A DNA stretch of 64,000 bases, from contig JAIVJS010000012.1 in the NCBI GenBank assembly GCA_020199905.1, positions 18,877 through 82,876 on the forward strand, given 5' to 3'. The notes below the pieces were generated by a model, which did not search any database, was not told where the DNA came from, and was given only the letters and a program-made list of their open reading frames with translations. Source of the DNA: Acidobacteriota bacterium. Its GTDB lineage: Bacteria; Acidobacteriota; Thermoanaerobaculia; UBA5066; Gp7-AA6. The position numbers were made by a program, and so were the translations under genes. This document shows positions 50,738 through 60,543 of the stretch, in pieces (position 1 is the stretch's first letter; every line of letters begins with the position of its first letter).

Positions 50738-53665
50738 CTAGAAGGCGACCTTGATCGATCCCCGGAAAAGCCTCGGATCCTGCCGCTGGGTGATCTTCCC
50801 GAAGTTGGAGTTGGTCTGCTGCTGATTCGGGTCGAAGAGCGAAGCCGGGTAGTTCGCCGGCTGGCTCGTCGAGAAACGGACGTCCTCCAGCGTCTCTGTC
50901 TGCCGGTTCAGAAGGTTGAAGACGTACGCCTGCAGCGTCACCGTGACGGGTCCTAAGGCGATCGGATAGCCGAGGGTCAGGTTGGCCTCGTAGGTGGCGG
51001 GAAGACGCTTCGCGCTGCCGCGCTCGACGAGCTGGACCTCGGCGCCGTAGCCGGAGTTGAAGTACCCCTGCTTGTTGAGCGGAGCGCCCGACTGCACGTA
51101 GGTCTGCAGGCCGACGAACAGCTTGAACGGCGTCGTGTAGGAAAGGTCGAGCCGGAGGTTGTGCGGCCGGTCGAGGAAGAGCTTGCCGTAGTTGTTGACG
51201 TTGAACGCCGCGTAGTCGAAGTCGGCGTTGATGCCGGGGTCCGTCTGGCCGCGGCCCTCACGGACCTCGCCGTCATAGTTGCCGCGCAGCGAGGAGAAGA
51301 CGTAGGACGCCTGGGCCCAGAACGTCTGAGAGAAGGACTTGCGCCCGACCAACTCGATTCCGCGGTAGATCCGGCGAGCCCTCGGCGTGGCCGGGATGCT
51401 TTCTCCGCAGGCGGCCGCTTTGCCATCCAGACCGTTGCAGCCCGGGATCGCCCCCCGGGAGATCGCTCCGGAAGAACCGGGATTGATGAGAGCGCAGGTG
51501 TTGAAGTTGGTTTCCGCACGTTCGCCGTCCAGGTCGCACCTGTCTTCGATCACTTGACCCAGGTTGCGGTAGGTCCCCTTGATCCCGACGGAAAGCGTCG
51601 GGTCGAGCAGCATCTCGCCGCCGATCGTGAACTCATCCTGATAGATCCCCTTGATTCCGGCTTCGGAGGGCTCGGTGAAAGCACCCCCCTGAACGAACGG
51701 CTTCGAGTGGCCGATGACGGCTGCATCCTGGTGCGTGTTGATCGGGTCGAAGTTGAAGGTCGTCACCTGAGTCTGCGCCCCGTAGGCCCGGACGTTCAAG
51801 TCCGTCGGGATCGCGTAGTAGAAGCGGCCGAAGAACCCGTAGATCTTGGCCGCGCCATTGCCTTTGGGATCCCAGATCACGCCGACGCGCGGCTGCCACT
51901 CGTTCTTGGTCTTGATGGCGGTCGTGCCCGTGTAGTCCTGGACGTCTTCCTGATCCCACCGGATTCCCGCGTTGAAAGTCAGGCCGGGAATCACCTTCCA
52001 GGAGTCCTGAAAGTACGCTCCGTAGTTGATGGACTTCGGCGTCACGGTGTTGTCGATCGGGTCCTGCGAGGAAGCGCCGGCGGAGAAGAAGTCGTGCTCG
52101 TAGTAGGTCTGGCCGTACTCGTTGAGTTTCGTGACCTGCTGGCCGCCCGTGTAATACGTAATCGCGGTCGTCTTGCCGATCTCATAATCGCCACCCGCTT
52201 TCACCTCGTGGGTGCCGAAGTAGAAGGCCAGGTCGCCGCGATACTGGTTGCGGTTCGACCGGTTGTTCCGCGTCGGCCCGAAAATCTGGCCGAAGCCGCC
52301 GGTTGTGGACCGCGACGAAGCGGGCTGGACGCACGGAGTCGTCGCCGTCCCTCCGGTGCAGGTGAAGTCGTCCACCCGGATGCCGGAGCCGGCGCCCGAA
52401 GGCGTCAGCTGATAGCGGTCCTCGTGGTGCGAAGCCTGAAGAGTCAGAAGGCCGAGCGACCCGAAGAGCTGGTTGAATCTCAGCCCTCCGTCCTGGCCTC
52501 CGACGTCGCGGCGAGACTCGTAAGTGCGGGGATCGAAGCTCGTGATGCTCGCGACTCGGGCGTGCCGCGGGTCGGCGTTGGCGGCGCCTTCGATGATCGT
52601 CGGATCCGCGAAGGCCGTCGCGACCAGCGTGCTCCCCTGCGCGATGTTCCAGGTGAGCTTTCCGGAATAGAGGTTGTCCGTCTCGTCGAGCTTGAATTTG
52701 GCCGACGTGGGGATGGCGGAGCTCGCCACCGCCCGCGAAACCGTTCCGGGGTTGTTGACCCGGTCGAAAGCGGCGAAGAACCAGAGGTGGTCCTTAAAAA
52801 TGAAACCGCCGACGTCCGCTCCGAAGTCCGTGCGCTTGTAGTCGGAGATCACCATGCCGGTCAGTGAGTCCTGAGGAGTGATTTTGCGGTCCGACTGCGT
52901 CTTGAAGGAGTCGTAGTAACCGAACGCGTCGCCGTGGAACTCGTTGCCACCCGACTTCGTGATGACGTTGATGACGCCGCCCAGCGCGCGCCCGTACTCG
53001 GCCTGATAGCCGCCCGTCTTCACCTCGACCTCCTGGATGAACTCGGTGTTGATCGATTTGCCCTGGAATCCCTTGATGACGTTGGTCGTGTTGACTCCAT
53101 CGATCACGTATTGATTCTCGACGGACGTCGCGCCGTAGACGGTCAACGCCAGCGCGCGTCCCTGCGTCTCGCCTCTGTCCGTGTTGACGCCGGGGTTCGA
53201 GCGCACGATGTCGGCGTAATTGCGCGCGACCGGCAGCCGCTCGATGACCTTCGCCGAGTAGCTGCTCCCGGTGGTCGTGTTGGTCACGTCCACCAGAGGC
53301 GCCTCGCCGCTGACGACGACTTCCTCTTTCGCCGTGATGCGCATCGTCAGGTTGACGGTGGCGGTGGCATCCAGGGTGACCGGCACGCTGCGTTCCGCGG
53401 TCGAGAAACCCGACAGCGTCGCCTTCACCGTGTAGGTTCCGGGGGAAAGGGACGGAAAACGGTAGGTGCCGTTTCCACTCGTCACGACGACCCGGGTCCC
53501 CTGAAGAGCGGGACTCGTCGCTTCGACGGTCACGCCCGGGAGCGGCTTCCCGTCATTGTCGTTGACCGCCCCCGTGATGGAGCCCGTGGTCTGGGCGACA
53601 GCCGCGGGTCCGGTTGCCAAGAGACAGATCGCCACGAGAATGAGAATCGGGGTGAACTTGCGCAT
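50738..53665 (-). CDS. Oar-like TonB-dependent receptor, complete copy (module A)
   Basis: A 975-residue outer-membrane receptor. The ATG at 53665 follows GGAGGAGGC; the signal peptide (ILILVAICLLATGPAAVAQ) is followed by a carboxypeptidase-like domain (TTGSITGAVNDNDGKPLPGV), the plug (YVIDGVNTTNVIKGFQGKSI, VITKSGGNEFHGDAFGYYDS) and a barrel ending GSIKVAF. The nearest relative is the receptor at 54950-57901: long stretches of plug and barrel are nearly identical in pattern. The ligand is unknown. The 258-bp upstream gap to the GWxTD gene at 53923 contains no gene and should hold the promoter. Confidence 0.92.
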   Translation of the reverse strand: MRKFTPILILVAICLLATGPAAVAQTTGSITGAVNDNDGKPLPGVTVEATSPALQGTRVVVTSGNGTYRFPSLSPGTYTVKATLSGFSTAERSVPVTLDATATVNLTMRITAKEEVVVSGEAPLVDVTNTTTGSSYSAKVIERLPVARNYADIVRSNPGVNTDRGETQGRALALTVYGATSVENQYVIDGVNTTNVIKGFQGKSINTEFIQEVEVKTGGYQAEYGRALGGVINVITKSGGNEFHGDAFGYYDSFKTQSDRKITPQDSLTGMVISDYKRTDFGADVGGFIFKDHLWFFAAFDRVNNPGTVSRAVASSAIPTSAKFKLDETDNLYSGKLTWNIAQGSTLVATAFADPTIIEGAANADPRHARVASITSFDPRTYESRRDVGGQDGGLRFNQLFGSLGLLTLQASHHEDRYQLTPSGAGSGIRVDDFTCTGGTATTPCVQPASSRSTTGGFGQIFGPTRNNRSNRNQYRGDLAFYFGTHEVKAGGDYEIGKTTAITYYTGGQQVTKLNEYGQTYYEHDFFSAGASSQDPIDNTVTPKSINYGAYFQDSWKVIPGLTFNAGIRWDQEDVQDYTGTTAIKTKNEWQPRVGVIWDPKGNGAAKIYGFFGRFYYAIPTDLNVRAYGAQTQVTTFNFDPINTHQDAAVIGHSKPFVQGGAFTEPSEAGIKGIYQDEFTIGGEMLLDPTLSVGIKGTYRNLGQVIEDRCDLDGERAETNFNTCALINPGSSGAISRGAIPGCNGLDGKAAACGESIPATPRARRIYRGIELVGRKSFSQTFWAQASYVFSSLRGNYDGEVREGRGQTDPGINADFDYAAFNVNNYGKLFLDRPHNLRLDLSYTTPFKLFVGLQTYVQSGAPLNKQGYFNSGYGAEVQLVERGSAKRLPATYEANLTLGYPIALGPVTVTLQAYVFNLLNRQTETLEDVRFSTSQPANYPASLFDPNQQQTNSNFGKITQRQDPRLFRGSIKVAF

Positions 53666-53922
53666 GCCTCCTCCTTCAAAATGGGGATCCCGACGCGAAA
53701 GAATCTGCCGTCGTCTCACGAGTGAGTTGTCTTGTCGCTCGTTTCTGCCTGTCCGCAGCGTAGAACCGTCGCCCCAAAAGCGCAAGATGGCAGCGGATAA
53801 TAGCGAAACGGACTCAGGGACCCTGACTTGCGCTGCGCCGAAACGTCACAGACTTCGCTCAGAAATTTGAAGAAAGTTCAAGTCCCGGGATTCGATTCAG
53901 GAAAGCCGACTCCGGAGGATGG

Positions 53923-54741
53923 TCAGCGCGTCGCCTGCACCCACGCCGCCCGGTCGAGAAGGCTCTTCCTCGCCGCGTCGATTGCCGAAAGAGACTGCTC
54001 TTCGCGCTGGAGGACGTTCTGCCCGTAGCCGCGGCGCGTGATGAAGTCGAAGTCCACCTGGTGATACGGGAGTCCCTTCGGAAGGGCTTCCCGGCGGTAA
54101 TGCCAGATCTCGCGCCAGTCGACACCCGCCTGCGGCAGCTTGTTCGTCGGTCTCGTCATGTTGTCGACGATGACGCCCGATGAGCGCGGGTCTTTTCCGC
54201 TCTGAGCCAGGACCACGTCGTTTCGCGAAAAGCGCGACATCCCGGCGGGGTCCGAGGTGTCCTCACCGGTCGTAATCGGCCGGCGCCCCACCCAGGTGGG
54301 CGGCCCGAGCAGGATGAACACCATCCCGCGATCCGTCAGCGCCCCCCGGGTTTCCTCCTGGGTGAAGTGGGAATCCGCGAAGGCGACCCTCTTGTCGAAT
54401 TCCTCTCGCAGCTCGTTGTCGGACGTTTCGGGCTTCGGATCGTGCGACCGCCAGAAGTTGACGACGAACTCGCTTCTCGAAACCGGATCGGAGAGGCGGA
54501 GGAATTCGCGGCGGTCCTGGGGCGCCAGGAGAAAGCGGACCGGACCGTCGGCCCAGTCTTCCCCGAGCCTTTCCTCGCGGTCACCCTGCGGGCGGGAAAA
54601 CACCTTGTAGGCGGAGGCCACCGATCCGCTTTCGGTCGGACGGACGCGTGTGACCGCGACCGAACGCCGCGCCTCGTCTAAGGCCTGAACCACGGGCTTC
54701 GGATAGACCGCCGGATCGATCACGACCGAGGGCTGATACAC
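53923..54741 (-). pseudogene. GWxTD-domain protein with missing 5' end
   Basis: The frame from a GTG at 54741 gives 272 residues with the full GWxTD domain (GPVRFLLAPQDRREF, EFVVNFWRSHDPKPE, RGMVFILLGPPTWVGRRPI, WREIWHYRREALP). Homology to the complete copy continues upstream in the same frame to about 54868 (FRTALGPGLAFYRGACLAAL), without any ATG/GTG/TTG start before the terminator of the preceding gene. The signal peptide and about 40 residues of the helical region are absent. Without them the protein cannot be exported as its relative is, so I call it a 5'-truncated pseudogene. A remaining role for the GTG-started form is not excluded. Confidence 0.75.
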
Positions 54742-54890
54742 GAGGTAGATCTCGAACTGGCTTCTCGCTTCCGCCGCCCGGCCGAGCGCGGCGAGACACG
54801 CGCCCCGGTAGAACGCGAGGCCCGGACCGAGCGCCGTGCGGAAGGATTCGTTCTCGGCATTCTGCTTACGCCCGCGACGGAGGCCGGCGC

Positions 54891-54926
54891 GGGAGAAAAG
54901 AAAAGGGGCGGCCGAAGCCGCCCCTT
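54891..54926 (-). terminator. Rho-independent terminator of the receptor gene at 54950
   Basis: On the minus strand a 10-bp stem (AAGGGGCGGC/GCCGCCCCTT) with a UUCG tetraloop runs into TTTTCTTTTCTC, 24 bp after the receptor stop. Confidence 0.92.
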
Positions 54927-54949
54927 GCTGAAAATCGAATCGAGAAACC

Positions 54950-57901
54950 TTAGAACGAGATCTTCAGCGCCGCACGGAACAGGCGGGGATCCACCCGGGC
55001 GCTGGCTCCCGGCGACAGGTTGACGTTCGAGGCCTTGCGGTAGTCCGGGTTGTCGGTGCACGGTGTCGAGCTCGTGCAGCGCGTTCCATCCGGAGCCGTC
55101 GTGCCGGGCTCGACACCCGCCTGGCCGTAGAACGGGCTGTTCCGATTCGTGACGAACGACCCGTTCGGATTGAAGCGGGTATCGGTCCCGACGACCGTCT
55201 GACGATTCAGCACGTTGAAGACGTAGAGCTGAGGCGTGATGGTCACCTTTCCGATGTTGATGTTGTAGGCGAGCGAGAGGTTCGCCTCGTAATCGGTCGG
55301 AAGGCGGCCGTTCGATCCGCGCTGATCGAGGAAGAGCTCGGTCGAGTACTGAGAGTTGAAGTAGCCCTGCCGAGAGGTCGGCACGCCGCTGCGGATGTAC
55401 GCATTCACACCGACGGCGAGGCCGAAAGGCGTGTTGTATACCGCGTCGAGGCGGAACTGGTGCGGACGGTCGAGCTCGAGGTTGCCGTAGGAGTTGATCA
55501 GGAACTGGTTGTAGTCGTAGTCGGCGTTGATGCCGGGGTCCGTCTGACCGGAGGCTTCGCGGATCGCGCCGGAATAGTTGCCGCGAAGGCTCGAGTACAG
55601 ATAGGACGCCTGCAGCCAGAGAGTCTGGGAGAACGCCTTGCGGGCGGTCAGCTCGATTCCCCGGAAGATGCGCTTGGCATCGGGAACGGGCGTTCCCGCC
55701 ACTTCTTTGCCGCCGAAGGGGTCTGTCGGGTTCGCGGAACCGTTGTACCCGCCAAACACGCCCCGCGCGCCGGGGCCGCTGCTGCCCGGGTTGAAGATCG
55801 CGCACGTCCCCGCCGGAGCGAGGTCGCATCGGTCTTCGACCGCGCGGCCAAGAGACCGGTACGTGCCCTTGATGCCTACCGAAAGGGTCGGATCCAGGGC
55901 CTTTTCGACGCCGAGGGTCAGCTCGTCCTGATAAGGAGCCTTGATGCCGGGATCGACCGGCTCGCCTTCGACGGAGCCGATCTGCAGGGTCCGGTTGCGG
56001 CCGGCGGGCGCCGTCGGGTCCTGTGTCCCGATGTCGGTGGGGCTGTAGTTGAACACGGTGATGGCGGTGTTCCCCGTGAAAACGCGCGCGTTCAAGTCCG
56101 TCGGAATGGCGTAGAAGAAGCGCCCGACCGAGCCGTAGACCTTGCTCGAGCCGTCGCCCACGAAGTCCCACACGAAGCCGAAGCGGGGCGCCCACTGGTT
56201 GTTGAGCTTGAACGCCGTGACCTGGTCTCCTCGGAAGAACTCTTCCTGGTCCCAGCGGACGCCGGCATTGACCGACAGGGACGGCGTAATCCGCCAGGAG
56301 TCCTGGACGAACGCGCCGTACCGCTTGGTCGGCGTGTCGAACGGCGACTCGACGAGAGGCGTGAGGTCCGTTCCGTTCGCCGCGTAGTAACCGTGCTGAT
56401 AGAAGACCTGGAGCCTCTGGCCGAGCGGGTTCGTGTAGAACGGCGCCTTGGTGAGGTCGCAGTTGTTGATTCCCGCGCCGGTGCAGGGGCGAATCGTCAA
56501 GGCCTGTCCGCCGGTGCGGAACGTCGACCCGAACGTGTCGTCCTTCTGGTAATCGCCGCCGAACTTCAGCTCGTTGTTGAAAAAGTAGGCGGTAAAGCTG
56601 CCCTGGTACCCGTCGCGCTTGGACGAGTTGTTGAGCGTCGGGCCGAATACATTGCCAAAGCCGCCGGTGACGATGCTGCCACGCAGAGCCGCATTCGGGT
56701 TCGTGGCCGGCGTGACGTCCGTGATGCGGGGCAGGTCGCTTCCCTCAGGCTTGGTCTGGTAACGATCCTTGTGCTGGCTGTACTGCGCCGTGAAGATGCC
56801 GAACGCGCCGAACAGCTGATTGTAGCGAGCGGCGTAGTCGGTTCCTCCGACGTCCCGGCGCCCGTTGTACGTGGTCGGCCGCGTGCCGGCCGGCACCAGG
56901 AGCGCGCCTTCCTGGACGCGGGGATCCGCAAAGAACGTCCCGACGAGCGTCGAGCCCTGCGCGATGTTGAAAGTCAGCTTTCCTGCCGCGAGGCTCTCGG
57001 TGTACTTGATCGGGAAGTCCTGGCCCGCCACCGGTCCGCCCGTGGGGCGGACGTCCTGGTCGGTGATCGTCCGGTCATACGCGCCGTAAAACCAGATCCT
57101 GTCTCTCCAGAAAAACCCACCGAGATCGACGCCGCCTTCTTTCCGCTCGAGCTTCGGAGTGGTCGAGCTGGTCAGAGCGTCGCCGCCCTGGGAGTAGGGG
57201 GCTGACTGGTTGTTCTTCACGTCCGAGCGCATGCTCGTGGTGTTGTAGTACCCGAAGACGTCGCCGTGGAACTCGTTGCCGCCGGACTTCGTGATCACGT
57301 TGACCACGCCGCCGGTGTTGCGGCCGTACTCGGCCTGGTAGCCGCCCGTCTTGACTTCGACTTCCTGGATGAACTCGGTGTTGATGTTCTTGCCCTGGAA
57401 CCCCTTGATGACGTTCGTCGTGTTGACGCCGTCGATCAGGAACAGGTTTTCCGCCGAGGTCGACCCGTAGATCGAGAGAGCGAGGGAACGACCCTGGGTC
57501 TCGCCGTTGTCCGTCTGCACGCCCGGCTGGGAGAGCACGATGGACGCGTAGTTACGGCCGAGGGGAAGCTTGTCCATCACCTTGGCCGTGTAGTTGCTGC
57601 CCGTGGTCGTCGAGGTGACGTCCACGATGGGCGCCTCGCCCGTGACCGTTACGGATTCCTTGGTCGCGAGGCTCAACTGCAGATTGACGTCCGACGTCTT
57701 GTCGAGACCGACGTTCGCGGTTTTCTGCACGTTGCCGAACCCGGAGAGATTCCCGGTGACCGTGTAGCGGCCCGGCGGGAGAGCGACGAAACGATACCGG
57801 CCGTCGTTGCCCGTGACCGCGGTGCGGCCGCCCTGGAGGTTGGGGCTCGAGAGCTCCACCGTCACCCAGACCCTTGGGACGATGATGTAGAGCAATGTCA
57901 C
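54950..57901 (-). pseudogene. Oar-like TonB-dependent receptor lacking its signal peptide (module B)
   Basis: The open frame gives 983 residues with a normal plug (LIDGVNTTNVIKGFQGKNIN, VITKSGGNEFHGDVFGYYNT) and barrel ending RAALKISF. The N-terminus is wrong: MTLLYIIVPRVW leads straight into VTVELSSPNLQGGRTAVTGN, which corresponds to the middle of the carboxypeptidase-like domain in the two intact relatives. The signal peptide and first strands are replaced by unrelated DNA. It cannot reach the outer membrane as encoded, so it is probably a pseudogene with an otherwise intact frame, implying a recent event. The gene may be intact in other strains. Confidence 0.75.
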
Positions 57902-58108
57902 TGCCAGAGTGACAACGAGGGTCAGAGAAGACTAAGTGTCTCACTCAGAAGGAGCAACGGAAAAAGAGGACACTCAGGGGCGCCTGGAAACCGGGGTTTT
58001 TTGGACTGCTATCCAAAAGAATGGATAAACGCTGAAGCCCGGGTTTTGGCCGTTCCGGGACGGGCGCCGGAAGGCCGGTACGCCGCGCTCCCGCGTACCG
58101 CCTCCCGC
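57902..58108. other. Intergenic scar upstream of the truncated receptor
   Basis: Less GC-rich than its surroundings. It contains short inverted repeats (GTCACT...AGTGAC near 57896-57915 and AGTGTC...GACACT near 57936-57979) and a TTTTTTGG run, with no gene. From about 58087 the sequence becomes a period-7 CCGCCTN array. This may be the remnant of the event that removed the receptor 5' end. Confidence 0.4.
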
Positions 58109-58635
<527 letters not shown>

Positions 58636-58639
<4 letters not shown>

Positions 58640-60120
58640 CGAAGGAGATCCCGGCGGGACTCGCGCCGCCAGAGAGATCCGTCCTCGTCCGGGCGCGCGC
58701 CGTTCGTCGTCTCCTTCGGGGCCGGGCGCGCGGCGCCGGCGGCCGCGAGAAGGATCTCTTCTTTCGAGGGCCCTCGTTGCTCGAAGAGGCCGCCGGCGAG
58801 ACGACGGTCCAGCCACTGGACGTCGAAATCCGCGGACAGAAACTCGGGCAGCTCGCAGAGCCGCCGAAACAGCGGCAGCGTCGTCTCGACTCCCGAGATC
58901 TCGTACTCCGAGAGTGCGCGCCGCAGACGGGACAGCGCGGCCTGCCGGTCGGGCCCATGCACGATGAGCTTGCCGAGCATGGGGTCGTAATCGATCGGGA
59001 CGACGGAGCCCGCCTCGACACCCACGTCGTTGCGAATGCCCGGGCCGGCGGGCAGACGAAGCGCGGTGATCGTTCCCGGTGACGGAGCGAAGCCCTGGCG
59101 GGGGTCCTCCGCATAGATCCGGCATTCGATCGCGTGCCCGCGAGGGGCCAGGTCCCCGAACGAGAGCGGCTCCCCCCGCGCGATGCGAATCATCTCGACG
59201 GCGAGGTCGACGCCGAACACCTCTTCCGTCACGGGATGCTCGACCTGGAGGCGGGTGTTCATTTCGAGAAAGTAGAAGGAGCCGTCGGGTGCGAGCAGGA
59301 ACTCGACCGTGCCGCAGGACGTGTACCGGACCGCCCGCGCGGCCGCCACGGCGGCCTCGGAGAGGCGCGCGCGGAGGGCGCCGTCGACCACCGGCGAAGG
59401 GCACTCCTCTATGACCTTCTGGTGCCGGCGCTGGATGCTGCACTCGCGCTCTCCGACCGCCACGATCCGCCCCTGGCGGTCCCCAACGACCTGGACTTCC
59501 ACGTGGCGGGGCCGCTCGATCAGCTTCTCCGCGTAAACGGCGCCGTCGCCGAACGAGAGCTTCGCCTCGGAGGACGTCCGGGCAAACGCCGCAGCGGCTT
59601 CCGCCTCGTTCTCGACGCGGCGCATTCCTTTCCCGCCGCCCCCCGCGGAGGCCTTGAGCAGGATCGGGAAGCCGGACTCATGGCCGAAGCGGGCGATCTC
59701 GGCGGCGTCGCGCGCGGGCGAGGTCATGCCGGGCACGATCGGCACTCCGGCCGCTCTCATGCGCGCCCGGCTCTCGGTCTTGCTGCCCATCGCTTCGATC
59801 GCATCGGCCGCGGGGCCCACGAACGTCAACCCGGCGCGGACGCACGCGCGCGCGAAGCCCGCGTTCTCGGCCAGAAAGCCGTAACCCGGATGAATCAGCG
59901 TGGCGCTCGTCTTCCGGGCCGCGTCGAGCAGAGCGGGAATCGAAAGGTAGCTCTCGGCGGCCGGCGCCGGACCGAGGCGCACCGCGTAGTCCGCGGCCGC
60001 GACATGAGGCGCCAAACGGTCCGCGTCTGAGAACACCGCGACGGTCTCGATGCCGAGATCCCGGCACGCGCGGAAGATCCGAAGAGCGATCTCGCCGCGG
60101 TTGGCGACGAGGAGCCTCAT
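58636..60120 (-). CDS. Biotin carboxylase subunit of an acyl-CoA carboxylase
   Basis: A 494-residue ATP-grasp enzyme that carboxylates biotin. Markers are RLLVANRGEIALRIFRA at the start, the ATP loop LLKASAGGGGKGMR, the ERECSIQRRHQKVIEE segment and the active-site EMNTRLQVEHPVTEE. It is longer than AccC (about 450) by a C-terminal tail of about 45 residues, typical of propionyl- or methylcrotonyl-CoA carboxylase alpha subunits that carry the carrier domain in the same chain. It is separated from the carboxyltransferase gene (60540) by the four-helix-bundle gene and its two arrays. Confidence 0.93.
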
Positions 60121-60121
60121 G

Positions 60122-60156
60122 GACGGGAAACGGGAAACGGAAAACGGGAAACGACT
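60122..60156. repeat. Period-7 array (GGGAAAC units)
   Basis: GGGAAACGGGAAACGGAAAA followed by CGGGAAACG: four units just upstream of the biotin carboxylase start, on the left side of the four-helix-bundle gene. Confidence 0.9.
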
Positions 60157-60213
60157 TTCCGGATCACGCTTTCCCCTTTGAGTCGGTGTTGGCGCGTCGC
60201 ATCAGTCCGCTCG

Positions 60214-60543
60214 TCATCGCAAAGATGCGGTGCCGGTCTGGCAGGCAACATCCAGAAGAAGATTGAGCTCTGTCGCCGACCCGCGAGCGACGGAAAGGAA
60301 TTGACTGAACTCCTTCTTCGACCGTCGGGCGGCGCCCTCAGCGATGTTTGCTGGGATCGATATTGCCGCGCGGCGTATCTGCGAACTCAGACCAAACCGT
60401 TCGGCGGCTGGATAACCCGAAGTGTCTCGATAGAGATCGAGGACCAGACTCCTCGAAACCTGAAACACATCGAGTTTTTCATGGAAAGGGCGTGATCTCG
60501 CGCCGCTCGTTTCCCGTTTCCCGTTTCCCGTTTCCCGACTCAA
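60214..60543 (-). pseudogene. Four-helix-bundle (S23/23S rRNA intervening-sequence) protein, damaged 3' end
   Basis: The frame shows the S23/TIGR02436 pattern: KLDVFQVSRSLVLDLYRDTS, SSQIRRAAISIPANIAEGAA, RRSKKEFSQFLSVARGSATE, LNLLLDVACQT. It then stops early after TASLR. A second frame gives FAMTSGLMRRANTDSKGKA and a stop near 60177, which looks like the last helix, so roughly 20 residues and the frame were lost in between. Translation from the TTG at 60543 overlaps the carboxyltransferase stop (TTGA), and its first codons come from the GTTTCCC array (RETGNGKRET). The family was first found in 23S rRNA insertions and includes Avd of diversity-generating retroelements. It is placed between carboxylase genes. 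Confidence 0.7.
60506..60541. repeat. Period-7 array (GTTTCCC units)
   Basis: Four GTTTCCC units, the inverse complement of the array at 60122-60156. Together they bracket the four-helix-bundle gene. The right end is the stop codon of the carboxyltransferase gene. Confidence 0.9.
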
